A stretch of DNA of 31,691 bases, taken from the IMG/VR virus record IMGVR_UViG_3300032291_003484, positions 1-31,691 of that record, one strand, 5' to 3'. Of this stretch, positions 16,352-24,168 are shown in pieces. How positions within the stretch are numbered: the first letter of the stretch is position 1; the number at the start of each line of letters is the position of its first letter. The position numbers and the translations under genes are program-made. The DNA comes from a virus. The notes beneath the pieces were generated by a model. It was not told where the DNA came from. It did not search any database and saw nothing but the letters and a program-made list of their open reading frames with translations.

Positions 16352-17602
16352 ATGTTCCAGACCTTAATCGACCCCGCTTTTCTCGCCTTTGAGAACGGCG
16401 GCACGCCGGTGCTGGATCTCAACTTCGCGGCCACGAAGGCGCTCGATTCGCGCATCACCTTCACGCGCGCGAGCGTTGGCACTTTCGTCGATTCGACCGG
16501 CTTGGTGCAGACCGCTTCCTCCGGCGCGGCCCGCTTCACGCATGACCCGGTCACGCTTGCCTCCTTAGGCATGATGATCGAGCGAGCAAGAACCAATCTC
16601 TTAAGCTACACCGAGCAGATTGATAATGCGGCATGGACCAAGGTCGGGTCGTCGGTAAGTGCCATTCAAATCGCATCTCCAAGTGGCGTGGTGAATGCAG
16701 ATCTTTTAATTGAAAATAGTGCGGCGAGCACGCAGCACCGAATCGCTCAATTCCCGACGGTGGTAACCGCCACCGATTACACGGTTTCCTGCTTCGTGAA
16801 GCGTGGTTCTGGATCTCGTCAATTCGGGATAATCATTGCTACAGTTGGCTCGAATGCGCGAGTCTACTTCGACTTGGATGCTGGCACCGTAGCCAATGCA
16901 GCCGCAGGGTCTGGAACTATCAAGGCGTTCCCTAATGGTTGGTTTCTATGCACCGCCACCGGAACGACCGCTGGGACGTCCGCATCCGTATATCTTCAGA
17001 TGTGCTCCAGCACGACCACCGGAGCAGAGACCTACTCTGGAGACGGAACCAGCGGACTTTATATCTGGGGAACGCAACTTGAAGCTGGTTCGTTTCCGAC
17101 CTCCTACATTCCAAACACCTCGGGCGCAGCTTCCGCAGACCGCGCCGCCGACGTGGCCGTGATGACCGGCACGAACTTCTCGACGTGGTATAACCAGACC
17201 GAGGGCACCATCGCCGCAAACGTAATCGCGGCCAACGCAGCGACCGCGACGATCCTCACCATTGACGACAACAGCCTCAACAACCGCATTTACCTGCAGC
17301 GCGAATCGGCCTCCTCGGCTGCGCGTGGAGTGGTCGTGACCAGCGGCTCGACGGTTGCTTCGTTGGGCGTTACCGGAGTCGCAACCAGCCTCGTTGCGGC
17401 CCTCTCTTACAAGCTCAATCAGTTTCACTTCTCTGCGGCGGGAGCCGCGCCAGTGACCGACACCGCCGGAGCGATTCCGACCGTGGACAGAATGCGAATC
17501 GGCAACGTGTCCGTGGCCAACTTCGAGATCAACGGCACCATCGCCCGCATCCGCTACTTCAACCGCGCCCTCGCCAACGCCGTCCAGCCCCTCACCGCAT
17601 GA
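16352..17602 (+). CDS. Fibre/adhesin protein with LamG-like halves
   Basis: A 416-aa protein. Residues about 20-80 carry a pattern common in phage tail and head-fibre proteins (LDLNFAATKALDSRITFTRAS..GTFVD, then GMMIERARTNLL). The middle (about 80-250) is a beta-rich carbohydrate-binding-like region with AAWTKVGSSV and GLYIWGTQLEAGSFPTSYIP. The last 150 residues have a concanavalin/LamG-like feel, ending NGTIARIRYFNRALANAVQPLTA. Part of the gene (about 16590-16880) is AT-richer, as exchanged receptor-binding segments often are. It likely recognises the host surface. ATGA overlap links it to the next small gene. Confidence 0.65.
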   Translation: MFQTLIDPAFLAFENGGTPVLDLNFAATKALDSRITFTRASVGTFVDSTGLVQTASSGAARFTHDPVTLASLGMMIERARTNLLSYTEQIDNAAWTKVGSSVSAIQIASPSGVVNADLLIENSAASTQHRIAQFPTVVTATDYTVSCFVKRGSGSRQFGIIIATVGSNARVYFDLDAGTVANAAAGSGTIKAFPNGWFLCTATGTTAGTSASVYLQMCSSTTTGAETYSGDGTSGLYIWGTQLEAGSFPTSYIPNTSGAASADRAADVAVMTGTNFSTWYNQTEGTIAANVIAANAATATILTIDDNSLNNRIYLQRESASSAARGVVVTSGSTVASLGVTGVATSLVAALSYKLNQFHFSAAGAAPVTDTAGAIPTVDRMRIGNVSVANFEINGTIARIRYFNRALANAVQPLTA

Positions 17603-17898
17603 TCGACTTTTACCTCCGCTTTCCCGACGAAGCCACCGCCCGCGAGCTGCTAGGCGAGGCGCTCGACGCCAATCGCGAGGCCGAGGACGGCAGCATGGTT
17701 CTGGCCTGCTTCACCGCCACCCATGCGCTCTCGCTCATCGGCGAGATCGTGCTGCCGCCGGAGACCGAAGGCGGCGAGCCAATCGAGCTTGAAGGATTCC
17801 ACGCCAACCTGCGCTTCATCCAAGACGACGCCACGCTGCCCGAGGCCCTCGCTTCGTTCGTCGTCACCCCCACCACGCCCGCCCGCGTCTGGGCCTGA
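17599..17898 (+). CDS. Small fibre-associated phage protein
   Basis: A 99-aa acidic protein, MIDFYLRFPDEATARELLGEAL..., with a conserved-looking end FVVTPTTPARVWA. Small proteins starting with 'DFYLRF' and ending in 'TPxxPxRVWA' recur after fibre genes in many siphoviruses, where their function is unknown. A role as fibre assembly partner is only suggested by position. It overlaps the fibre gene by ATGA and is followed after 2 nt by the lipoprotein gene. Confidence 0.6.
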   Translation: MIDFYLRFPDEATARELLGEALDANREAEDGSMVLACFTATHALSLIGEIVLPPETEGGEPIELEGFHANLRFIQDDATLPEALASFVVTPTTPARVWA

Positions 17899-17900
17899 CC

Positions 17901-18746
17901 ATGCGCCGGCTCCTCGCTCTCGCCACCTTCGCGGTGCTCGCGTTCGCCCTCTCCGGCTGCGCCACCCGCCGCACGCAGACCGGAGCCGTCGCCGTCCCCG
18001 CCGCGCCGGCTCCTGCGCCGATCCTCGCCGGGCACCACGAGCGCGAGCGCATCCAATGGAAGGCCGTTGAAGCCATCGACGCCGTCGTGACAGGCAACGC
18101 GGTCGAGACTCCGGTCAAGGCCGAGACCGCGAAGATCGTCGCCGCGAACAAGGTAGCGAGCGCCGACCAGCTGGACACCCTCGCCGCCGCCTTCGCGGCC
18201 ACCATCACCGCGCAGGCCGCCGAGATCGAGCGCCAGGCCGCCGCGGCGAAAGCCCAGTCCGACCATGTCGCTGACCTCACCGCGAAGATCGAGGCGCTCA
18301 AAAACGCCGAGCTCAAAACGCAGGCCCGCACGTTGCGCCTCGCTGGCCTCGGCTGCCTCGCTGCGGCCGGCCTGCTCGCCTACGCCCGGCAGATCCTCTA
18401 CGCCGCCGCCCTAGGCCTGATCGGCCTCCTCTGCCTCGGTCTGGCGCAGCTCATCTCCCAGCCGTGGTTCATGCCGGCCGTAGGCGTCGCCACCGCACTC
18501 GGCCTCATCGGTCTCGCCGTCGCAGCCTGGCGCGCCTACCAGCGCGGCACGCTGGCGAAGGACGCAGAGGCCGAGCGCGACCGCCTGCGCGCCACCCTCG
18601 GCGCGCTCGTGCCGGCCATCGACGGCGCGATGGGCGACCTCACCGATACCTCGCGCGTCGTGCTCAAGAACGCCCTCTCGACGGTCATGGACCGAGATCA
18701 CAAGGCCGTCGTGCACGAGATCCGCGCCGCCGCGAAAGCCGCATGA
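17901..18746 (+). CDS. Lipoprotein with coiled coil and three membrane segments (lysis-region protein)
   Basis: A 281-aa protein. The first 20 residues are a lipoprotein signal peptide (MRRLLALATFAVLAFALSGC) with the lipobox LSGC, so processing at Cys20 is predicted. A helical, Ala/Glu/Lys-rich stretch (about 45-135) could form a periplasmic coiled coil. Three hydrophobic segments follow (LAGLGCLAAAGLLAYA; ILYAAALGLIGLLCLGLAQLI; FMPAVGVATALGLIGLAVAAW), then a charged C-terminal helix. A lipid anchor joined by a coiled coil to membrane segments recalls spanin-like linkage of the two membranes, but three membrane segments do not fit any spanin type known to me. It could instead act in superinfection exclusion. 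Confidence 0.5.
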   Translation: MRRLLALATFAVLAFALSGCATRRTQTGAVAVPAAPAPAPILAGHHERERIQWKAVEAIDAVVTGNAVETPVKAETAKIVAANKVASADQLDTLAAAFAATITAQAAEIERQAAAAKAQSDHVADLTAKIEALKNAELKTQARTLRLAGLGCLAAAGLLAYARQILYAAALGLIGLLCLGLAQLISQPWFMPAVGVATALGLIGLAVAAWRAYQRGTLAKDAEAERDRLRATLGALVPAIDGAMGDLTDTSRVVLKNALSTVMDRDHKAVVHEIRAAAKAA

Positions 18747-18922
18747 CCCTCGCCGAAGCCATCACCATCGGAGAGGACTACCAGCTCTGGCGGCGTGGCG
18801 TCGCACATTACGAGTTCGGGCAAGATGGGTATCCTTCTTTACGATACACTCCAGAGCAATACGGACAAGCCCTCGACGTTCTCCTGCTCAACGCCCGCTC
18901 CACCCTCGAAAAAAACAATTAG
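18743..18922 (+). CDS. Small conserved-type phage protein
   Basis: A 59-aa protein starting at ATG 18743, overlapping the previous stop (ATGA). MTLAEAITIGEDYQLWRRG...YTPEQYGQALDVLLLNAR has the layout of small phage proteins with a 'WRRG' motif and a terminal 'GxAxDxLLxxAR' helix, whose function is unknown. It is soluble and mostly helical. It is likely co-transcribed with the membrane proteins on both sides. Confidence 0.6.
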   Translation: MTLAEAITIGEDYQLWRRGVAHYEFGQDGYPSLRYTPEQYGQALDVLLLNARSTLEKNN

Positions 18923-18924
18923 CC

Positions 18925-19185
18925 ATGGCCCTCACGCCTGACACCGACCTCTCCCTGACTCTCTCAGCCGCTGCGCTCGCGCTCGGCTTCGTGGCCACGG
19001 CGGTCTGGCGCGCGGCCAACTTCATCCGCGATCTGCGCGACGAGATCAAAGGTCTGCGAACCGACGTCCGAGCGGCGTGGACACGCGAGGAACATGAACG
19101 CTGGGCGTTCAGCCTGGAGCGAGAGAACACCAGGCTGCCGCTCATCGTTCCGTCGGTGCCACCTCGCCCGGTGCCGGAGTCCTGA
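18925..19185 (+). CDS. Small single-pass membrane protein (holin or spanin candidate)
   Basis: An 86-aa protein with one hydrophobic segment near the N-terminus (LTLSAAALALGFVATAVW) followed by a charged, coiled-coil-like helix (FIRDLRDEIKGLRTDVRAAWTREEHERW) and a Pro-rich tail. The layout fits an inner-membrane spanin-like protein or a type III-style small holin. Its position just after the lipoprotein gene favours a lysis role. No endolysin is recognisable nearby, so the lysis module is either incomplete here or unusual. Confidence 0.45.
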   Translation: MALTPDTDLSLTLSAAALALGFVATAVWRAANFIRDLRDEIKGLRTDVRAAWTREEHERWAFSLERENTRLPLIVPSVPPRPVPES

Positions 19186-19198
19186 TTTTTCCAATACC

Positions 19199-20020
19199 AT
19201 GACCACCCGAAAGAAACCGCGCGTCATCGTCGTTCTTTCGGATATCCACGCCGGAAGCACCGTGGCGCTCATGCCACCGGAGTTCACGACCCTCGAAGGC
19301 GTGCTCCTCGCTCAGAATCCGATGCAACGCTGGCTCTGGGAGTGCTGGCAGGACGCGCAGGCATGGATCACTGCGAGCGTCGGCACCGATCCCTACGCGC
19401 TCGTGCTCAACGGTGACCTCACCGAAGGCATCCACCACGGCACGAAGCAGGTGATTTCGCCGGACACCGGCGACCATGTCGAATGCGCCATCCACCTGCT
19501 GCGCCCGCTCGTGGCCAAGGCCGCGAAAACCTTCATCGTGAAGGGCACCGAGTGCCACACCGGCAACAACGAGATCGTCATCGGCAAGGCGATGAAGACC
19601 GAGGTCAATCCCGAGACCGGCCTGCCGGCCTGGGACCGGCTCACCATTGACGTCGCCGGCGTGCGCTGCGTCTTCCGCCACCACATCGGCACCAGCGTGC
19701 GGCGCGCGCTCTCGGCCACCCAGTTCTCCATTCATCTCGGCGAGGAACAGGTTGAGGCCGCGAACAACGGCGAGGTGATTCCGCGCGTGCTATGCTGCGC
19801 GCATCGCCACAAATTCGGCGTCTGGGAGGATGACCGCGGGCTCGCCGTGGTCTCGCCGCCGTGGCAGATGCTCAGCCGCTTCGCGCACAAGGTGGTGAGC
19901 CAAGCCCGCATCAAGCCCGGCGTCTTCATTCTTGACTGGCGCGACCGAGAGGATGGCGAGCTTCCGAAGGTTTTGAAACGCCTTTACGACACCCCCCAAC
20001 CACATGCCGTCACGCTCTAA
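19199..20020 (+). CDS. Calcineurin-like metallophosphoesterase
   Basis: A 273-aa protein. The start at ATG 19199 gives MTTRKKPRVIVVLSDIHAGS, placing the first metal motif near the N-terminus as is normal. Motifs: D15-I-H17 (SDIHAGS), N71-G72-D73 (LNGDLTEG), G116-T-E-C-H120 where most relatives have GNHE or GTxxH, and H202-R-H204 (AHRHKFG). This is the two-metal core of the calcineurin-like phosphoesterase family. Substrate is unknown; phage relatives are suggested to act on nucleotides or nucleic acid ends. It lies between membrane proteins and a winged-helix-like protein, and its end overlaps the next gene by 17 nt. Confidence 0.85.
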   Translation: MTTRKKPRVIVVLSDIHAGSTVALMPPEFTTLEGVLLAQNPMQRWLWECWQDAQAWITASVGTDPYALVLNGDLTEGIHHGTKQVISPDTGDHVECAIHLLRPLVAKAAKTFIVKGTECHTGNNEIVIGKAMKTEVNPETGLPAWDRLTIDVAGVRCVFRHHIGTSVRRALSATQFSIHLGEEQVEAANNGEVIPRVLCCAHRHKFGVWEDDRGLAVVSPPWQMLSRFAHKVVSQARIKPGVFILDWRDREDGELPKVLKRLYDTPQPHAVTL

Positions 20021-20318
20021 GCCTCCAGCCAAGACCATCGCCACCGACACCGTGGTGATCGGCAGCCGCTCCATGGAATCTTTGATCGCGGAGTTCGGCG
20101 ACCTGGTTGAGCGAGTGGGAGACAATCCGCCCAAGGGAGCGGCGACGATTCGCCAGCTCGCCCAAATTTGGAATCTCTCAATCGAGCAGACTACCGAGCG
20201 CGTTCAGCGAATGGTGAAAGACGGTCGGTTGGTCGCGGCCGGAAAGTTTCGCGTGCAGAACGGCCAACGCGGCATGCACCCGATCATGCACTACGTGCGC
20301 GCCCGCCCATGCGCCTGA
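20004..20318 (+). CDS. Winged-helix-like small DNA-binding protein
   Basis: A 104-aa basic protein. Residues about 45-95 (GAATIRQLAQIWNLSIEQTTERVQRMVKDGRLVAAGKFRVQNG) read as a helix-turn-helix with a following beta wing. The N-terminal arm is Lys/Pro-rich. It overlaps both its neighbours, so it is translated with the phosphoesterase. A regulatory role is possible but its target is unknown. Confidence 0.55.
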   Translation: MPSRSKPPAKTIATDTVVIGSRSMESLIAEFGDLVERVGDNPPKGAATIRQLAQIWNLSIEQTTERVQRMVKDGRLVAAGKFRVQNGQRGMHPIMHYVRARPCA

Positions 20319-20515
20319 CCCTTCGCGTTTCTCCTCAGGGCATGGACGGCGAGCGCGTCTACGAGTCCGAGGCAGAGTTCGCCGAAAAGACCACCCTCGA
20401 AGCCATCGAGGCCCACGCACGAACGATGCTCGCCCTCTTGGCCGGTCAGGCCAGCCGCGACTGCGAAGAGGAAGAGGATGAGGACGGCGATAATTGGAAG
20501 GAGGCGAAAGCGTGA
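20309..20515 (+). CDS. Small acidic hypothetical protein
   Basis: A 68-aa protein from ATG 20309, overlapping the previous gene by 10 nt. It has an N-terminal beta hairpin (MRLTLRVSPQGMDGERVYES), a helix and a very acidic C-terminus (EEEEDEDGD). I do not recognise a family. The strong G/C third-position bias and the GTGA junction with the next gene support that it is real. Confidence 0.5.
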   Translation: MRLTLRVSPQGMDGERVYESEAEFAEKTTLEAIEAHARTMLALLAGQASRDCEEEEDEDGDNWKEAKA

Positions 20516-20724
20516 GCACCTGGAACGGCAAGCCCATGGCCGAGGGCACCCGGCCCGGCATCCTCGACGCCGCCGAGCGGGCGTTGGCTCGCTGCGGAAT
20601 CAATACGAGCAACATCGGCCTTCCGCCGAGCCGCGTCAGGATTCTGATGGAGGAGCAGCGCAAGCTCTGGCTGCAACGCGACGCCGCAAAGCGCGCGTCA
20701 GGAGATCCAGAAAAGGCCCGCTGA
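20512..20724 (+). CDS. Small hypothetical phage protein
   Basis: A 70-aa protein starting at GTG 20512, which overlaps the previous stop. It is helical (RPGILDAAERALARCGI, then PPSRVRILMEEQRKLWLQRDAAKRA), basic and soluble. No family is recognised. Its last 89 nt overlap the end of the convergent nuclease gene on the other strand, so this is where rightward and leftward transcription meet. Confidence 0.5.
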   Translation: MSTWNGKPMAEGTRPGILDAAERALARCGINTSNIGLPPSRVRILMEEQRKLWLQRDAAKRASGDPEKAR

Positions 20725-20974
20725 GAAGCGTGGTCGGCGTGCATCTCAGCACGCACCAGCCGGCCTCGGAGGCGTGGTTGTATTTCTCGGCGTCGGCCAG
20801 GTAGCCCTTGCCTCGGGTATGCCTCCCTCCGACCCAGACTCCGCCCTCAACCTCGACGGCCACCATCAAGTCAGGCCACGCGAAGTCGAAGCGCCATTTT
20901 CTGGTGGCGTGGAAGCGGTGCTCAGTAACTGGCTCGGGCAAGCCGAGGCCGCGCAGGACATGGGAGAAGGTCAC
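20636..20974 (-). CDS. PDDEXK/Vsr-like phage endonuclease
   Basis: A 112-aa protein. Motifs fit a small DUF559/Vsr-type nuclease: H19-R-F-H-A-T-R-K-W-R-F-D30-F-A-W-P (the first catalytic Asp), V40-E41-V-E43-G-G-V-W (the E-x-E/K pair), then the strongly family-typical GGRHTRGKGYLADAEKYN (50-66) and GWCVLR. Such small nucleases are common in phage replication regions and may nick or resolve DNA. It is the last gene of the leftward early operon and overlaps the helicase start by ATGA-type spacing. Its end overlaps the convergent rightward gene. Confidence 0.8.
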   Translation of the reverse strand: MTFSHVLRGLGLPEPVTEHRFHATRKWRFDFAWPDLMVAVEVEGGVWVGGRHTRGKGYLADAEKYNHASEAGWCVLRCTPTTLLSGPFLDLLTRALRRRVAARACAAPPSES

Positions 20975-22059
20975 GCATAGCCTTCGGATCGGTAAACTCT
21001 CAGCCTAGCCCGGTGCTGGGAGTTCGCCGTCCTCGCTCCCGCATCCTCCAGCTCGATGATCAGGCCCGAAGCCTTCGAGCCGTGCGGCCGCATGACGCGG
21101 CCCACCCGCTGGATAACCCTGCCGAACTCTCGTCCGCCGCAGGCCATGATGACGACCGACGCCACCGGGCAATCGAGCCCCTCGTCGGCGAGGCTGGTGG
21201 CGACTAGGCAGCGGACTGCACTCTCGGGATCTTTGAACGCTCCGATGGTCTCTCGGCGGCGCTTCATGCCCATCCTCGAAAAGCAGGCGGCCGCGCCTTG
21301 AATCAAGCTGGCGAGCAACTCGGCATGCTCGACGGTGCCGACCAGCACCAAGACCTTCTCCCCGCTGGCTACGTGCGCGCCGGCCGTTGCCGCGATCAAA
21401 GCATTCCGGCTTTCGTCGGCACGCAGGATCTCGTGCGTCACCTGGTTGCGAAGCTGCCGCTCGCGCTCGTCGCGCATCGAGCCGAAAAACCGATTACCCA
21501 TCCGCGCCTTCACCTCGGCCTCGATCTGCGGATCAAACTCGCCGGGCTGCGAGGTGGGCAGGATCTTGAGGCGGCCGGCGACCAGCCCTCCGGCCTCCAT
21601 AACTTCGGACTTCTGGATGGTGAAAAACCCATCAGAAAAAACCTGCCGCATCACCTCATTCCGCTCGGGATTCGAGTGCCTCGGCGTGGCCGTAAAGCCC
21701 ACCAGCCGCGCGTCGGCGCGCATGGTCTGGATGAGCAGGTAAACGGTGCGGGACGGCAAATGGTGAGCCTCGTCGAGGATCACGAGGTCGTAGGCGGCCA
21801 GGCTCGTGAACGATCCGTAGCACCCGACATCAATCACCAGCCCAAACGGAAGCCCCGCCCGGGTCAGCGCATCCCGCGCCTGTTCACATTGGTCCCGGGT
21901 GTTGGCCAGCCATGCGCAGCGGCCGGAGATCTCGCCGTAGCGAGCAACGACGGCCGCTGCGATGATGGTCTTACCTGCGCCGGCCGGAGCCACGACGCAG
22001 GACATGCGGCGCCCACCAACCCACTCAACGGCGGCGGACTGGTAGGAGCGCAGGTTCAT
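20971..22059 (-). CDS. SF2 DEAD/DEAH-type helicase
   Basis: A 362-aa protein. Motif I is A24-P-A-G-A-G-K30-T31, motif II is D96-E97-A98-H99 (LVILDEAHH), motif III is F122-T-A-T (GFTATPR), and motif VI is QRVGRVMRPHG near residue 330. The start MNLRSYQSAAVEWV is the usual N-terminal Q-like region of RadD/UvsW-type phage helicases. It is compact compared with most SF2 helicases and probably acts in replication restart or recombination with the neighbouring SSB-like and Sak4-like proteins. Its start overlaps the SSB-like stop (ATGA, 22059). Confidence 0.88.
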   Translation of the reverse strand: MNLRSYQSAAVEWVGGRRMSCVVAPAGAGKTIIAAAVVARYGEISGRCAWLANTRDQCEQARDALTRAGLPFGLVIDVGCYGSFTSLAAYDLVILDEAHHLPSRTVYLLIQTMRADARLVGFTATPRHSNPERNEVMRQVFSDGFFTIQKSEVMEAGGLVAGRLKILPTSQPGEFDPQIEAEVKARMGNRFFGSMRDERERQLRNQVTHEILRADESRNALIAATAGAHVASGEKVLVLVGTVEHAELLASLIQGAAACFSRMGMKRRRETIGAFKDPESAVRCLVATSLADEGLDCPVASVVIMACGGREFGRVIQRVGRVMRPHGSKASGLIIELEDAGARTANSQHRARLRVYRSEGYA

Positions 22060-22529
22060 CAGAACGCCACCTCGTCATCGTTGACGGCCGGAGTGCGCAC
22101 GCCCGGCTTGGCGGCCGGAGCCGGAGCGCGAGTGGCGGCCCTGACCTCGCGGGCGATTCGCGACGCCTTGGCCGAGAGCTTCGCGGTCAGCGCCTCGGCA
22201 TTCGAGAGCGGGCGCGGAGCCGGGCGGAGCGAATTGATCCACTTCACGCGCGGGCGGAGATTGCCTTTGTCGTCGGCCTCGTCCTCCACCACGATCTGGC
22301 ACTGTTTGCCGATGAGCTGGTCGGGCAGCGATTCGAAGTCGTCATCGAAGCCGAAGGCATCGCGCAGGGTTTTCACGGCGCGCTCGAAAGCGGCGTCGGA
22401 GAGGTAGAGCCAAGCCGTGGTGGTGTCGCCGGCTGCGTCGAACTCGATCTGCACGCAGGGCGTGCCTTTCGAGGATTCGCTAAGGAAGGCTCCGGTAACG
22501 GTGGCCTGATGTTTTCCGATGGTGATCAT
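22059..22529 (-). CDS. SSB-like / DUF669-type protein
   Basis: A 156-aa protein. The N-terminal 110 residues are beta-rich (MITIGKHQATVTGAFLSESSKGTPCVQIEF, TTAWLYLSDAAFERAVKTL, GKQCQIVVEDE). A basic Ala/Pro linker follows, then the acidic tip NDDEVAF, which resembles the C-terminal tail of single-stranded DNA-binding proteins that recruits partners. Its place between Gp157-like and helicase genes matches the position of DUF669 or SSB-type proteins in siphovirus recombination operons. It likely binds ssDNA; this is inferred from the tail and context, not from a recognised OB motif. Confidence 0.6.
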   Translation of the reverse strand: MITIGKHQATVTGAFLSESSKGTPCVQIEFDAAGDTTTAWLYLSDAAFERAVKTLRDAFGFDDDFESLPDQLIGKQCQIVVEDEADDKGNLRPRVKWINSLRPAPRPLSNAEALTAKLSAKASRIAREVRAATRAPAPAAKPGVRTPAVNDDEVAF

Positions 22530-23035
22530 TTGATTTGGATGGTTTGTTTTGTTACGACCTCGGCGAGGCCGGAAAGGGAGTCAGCGGTGCCAGCGTCGAA
22601 GGCATCTTTGATCGCTACCTTGTCGGCCTCGACGATGACCTTCTCGCGGATGAACTGCCGAGGCAGGCTGGAGACGTCGGCCAAGAGTTGCACGCTCTGG
22701 CTCTTGCGCCACGAGATGACGACGCGCGCGTCTTTGATCTTCTCGCCGGGCGTGAGATTGCCGGCGAGGTAGGCGCGCAGCCAGTCGGCTTGGCGCTCGC
22801 AAGTCTTGCGGCGATTCCGCAAGATCAACTCCTGCTCGGCGAGCGCTTCAGCCTCGGCCTCGATGCCTTTGATCAGGCAGGCGATGGCGACGGCCTTCTC
22901 GGCGAGCGTCACCTCGGATTGCTTGAGCAGGCGCTCAAGCTGGTCAAGATGTTCGGGCGAAGCCTCGGCGTCGAAAGCCTCGTCGGCGTGCTGCCAGAGC
23001 TGCTCGATCTGGGAATTGATTTCGTAGAGCTTCAT
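22526..23035 (-). CDS. Siphovirus Gp157-like protein
   Basis: A 169-aa protein. The start at 23035 (MKLYEINSQIEQLWQHA) is chosen because the family begins exactly this way. Residues about 55-100 (EKAVAIACLIKGIEAEAEALAEQELILRNRRKTCERQADWLRAYL) and 105-125 (KIKDARVVISWRKSQSV) are the hallmark of the Gp157 family, followed by P-R-Q-F and KVAIKDAFDAG. The family is common in phage recombination operons and its function is not established. Overlaps both neighbours. Confidence 0.85.
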   Translation of the reverse strand: MKLYEINSQIEQLWQHADEAFDAEASPEHLDQLERLLKQSEVTLAEKAVAIACLIKGIEAEAEALAEQELILRNRRKTCERQADWLRAYLAGNLTPGEKIKDARVVISWRKSQSVQLLADVSSLPRQFIREKVIVEADKVAIKDAFDAGTADSLSGLAEVVTKQTIQIK

Positions 23036-23229
23036 TTGGCGGCCTCCTCGTTTCGCTTGGTGACCATTGCATCGGCGAGCTGATAACATGCGGTAGCCAT
23101 GTCTTCGGCACTGGCCGCTTGATTAAGATGTGGGTTGGCGTGTAGTCCTGCGGCGACTGCCGCCGCAAAAAAGTCGCGGAGGGTCATGCCGCTAGAAACA
23201 TCGTTCGGAAAAGCATATTGTGCACTCAT
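23032..23229 (-). CDS. Small conserved phage protein of the MTLRDFFAA type
   Basis: A 65-aa protein, MSAQYAFPNDVSSGMTLRDFFAAAVAAGL..., ending in ACYQLADAMVTKRNEEAAK. Short proteins with 'GMTLRDxFAA' and a terminal 'AYxxADAMxxxR' helix are frequent in phage early regions and have no assigned function. It lies between the Gp157-like and Sak4-like genes with overlapping stop and start codons. Confidence 0.7.
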   Translation of the reverse strand: MSAQYAFPNDVSSGMTLRDFFAAAVAAGLHANPHLNQAASAEDMATACYQLADAMVTKRNEEAAK

Positions 23230-24155
23230 TTGGCGGCCTCCTCTTGCATGCGCTTGAGAACCTTGGCGGCCTGCTGCGCGGTGAGCTCGCAGAGATCGAC
23301 GACGCGGTAGTGGTCCTGTGCCAGCTCAAGCACGCGCCTCGCCGCCGGCGACTTGGCGGCGAGCTGCTCCATCTGCTCCAGATCGCCGGCAGCAACCAGC
23401 GCCTCGGCCGCTTTGGCCGGAGCGGCGTTGATCTGCGGCGCGCGCGGTTGCACGCCCTGGAAGCAGGCCAGCACGTGCTCGGGCGAGAACGGCACCGAGG
23501 CCGGCAGGCCGAAGCGGTTTTTCGCATCCCACGCGGCGCTGTGCTCAAGGTGCAGGAGGCGCTCTTTTCCGCCGGTGGCCTTGGTGCGGCCGTCGGTGCC
23601 CTCGACGACTTGGCTGCGGAAGTTCGCGAAGCCAAGAAGGTCGGCCCACTCCTTCAGGATCGGCGCGACCTGCTTGGCGAGCTTGAGCTCGTAACGGTCA
23701 AAGCCATCGGTCTGGTCTGGTGGGCTCTGGCGCACGACCTTTGAGTGAGCCAAGAACACCACGTTTTTCCCGCGCGAAATCAGCGCCTCGGCCTTGGCGA
23801 TGACCTTCCTGAACTCCTCGGCGAGGATCACGTAACCTTTGCCGAATCCGAAGTCCTCAATCGATTTCTTGCCGTGTTTCTTGAGGACGACCTCCGCGCA
23901 AGCGGCCTCAGCCCAATCGGCAGTATCGATGACGATGGTTTCGAAGTCGGTTTGGAGGCACTCGTTCAGCGCGGCCTCAAGGTCGCCCCACGTTTCGATC
24001 TCGACGCGCGAGATATCGAGGTGGCTGGTGCCCTTTTCGAGGTCGAGGAAGAGCGGCGACGGGAGGCCGGACGCGAACGTGCTTTTCCCGATGCCTTCGA
24101 CGCCATAGATCACGGCGCGGACGGCGGTTTTAACTTTGCCTTTTGATATGTTCAT
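23226..24155 (-). CDS. Sak4-like RecA-fold ATPase (recombinase candidate)
   Basis: A 309-aa protein. The start at 24155 (MNISKGKVKTAVRAVIYGVEGIGKST) puts Walker A (G18-V-E-G-I-G-K24-S-T) close to the N-terminus as in Sak4/AAA_24 proteins. Walker B is TIVIDTADW (D77), and LISRGKNVVFLAHSKV is a typical sensor-like strand. The C-terminal 80 residues are helical and variable. Sak4-type proteins are Rad51-related single-strand annealing proteins that work with phage SSB. The SSB-like and Gp157-like genes next door fit this. A non-recombinase 'ATP-binding phage protein' remains possible. An AT-rich stretch lies just upstream. Confidence 0.75.
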   Translation of the reverse strand: MNISKGKVKTAVRAVIYGVEGIGKSTFASGLPSPLFLDLEKGTSHLDISRVEIETWGDLEAALNECLQTDFETIVIDTADWAEAACAEVVLKKHGKKSIEDFGFGKGYVILAEEFRKVIAKAEALISRGKNVVFLAHSKVVRQSPPDQTDGFDRYELKLAKQVAPILKEWADLLGFANFRSQVVEGTDGRTKATGGKERLLHLEHSAAWDAKNRFGLPASVPFSPEHVLACFQGVQPRAPQINAAPAKAAEALVAAGDLEQMEQLAAKSPAARRVLELAQDHYRVVDLCELTAQQAAKVLKRMQEEAAK

Positions 24156-24168
24156 TTTTTCGTTTATA

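Noticed and set aside
21298-22407. 369-codon plus-strand frame opposite the helicase
   Set aside because: Helicase motifs on the minus strand are unambiguous; the plus frame is a shadow of GC-rich codons.
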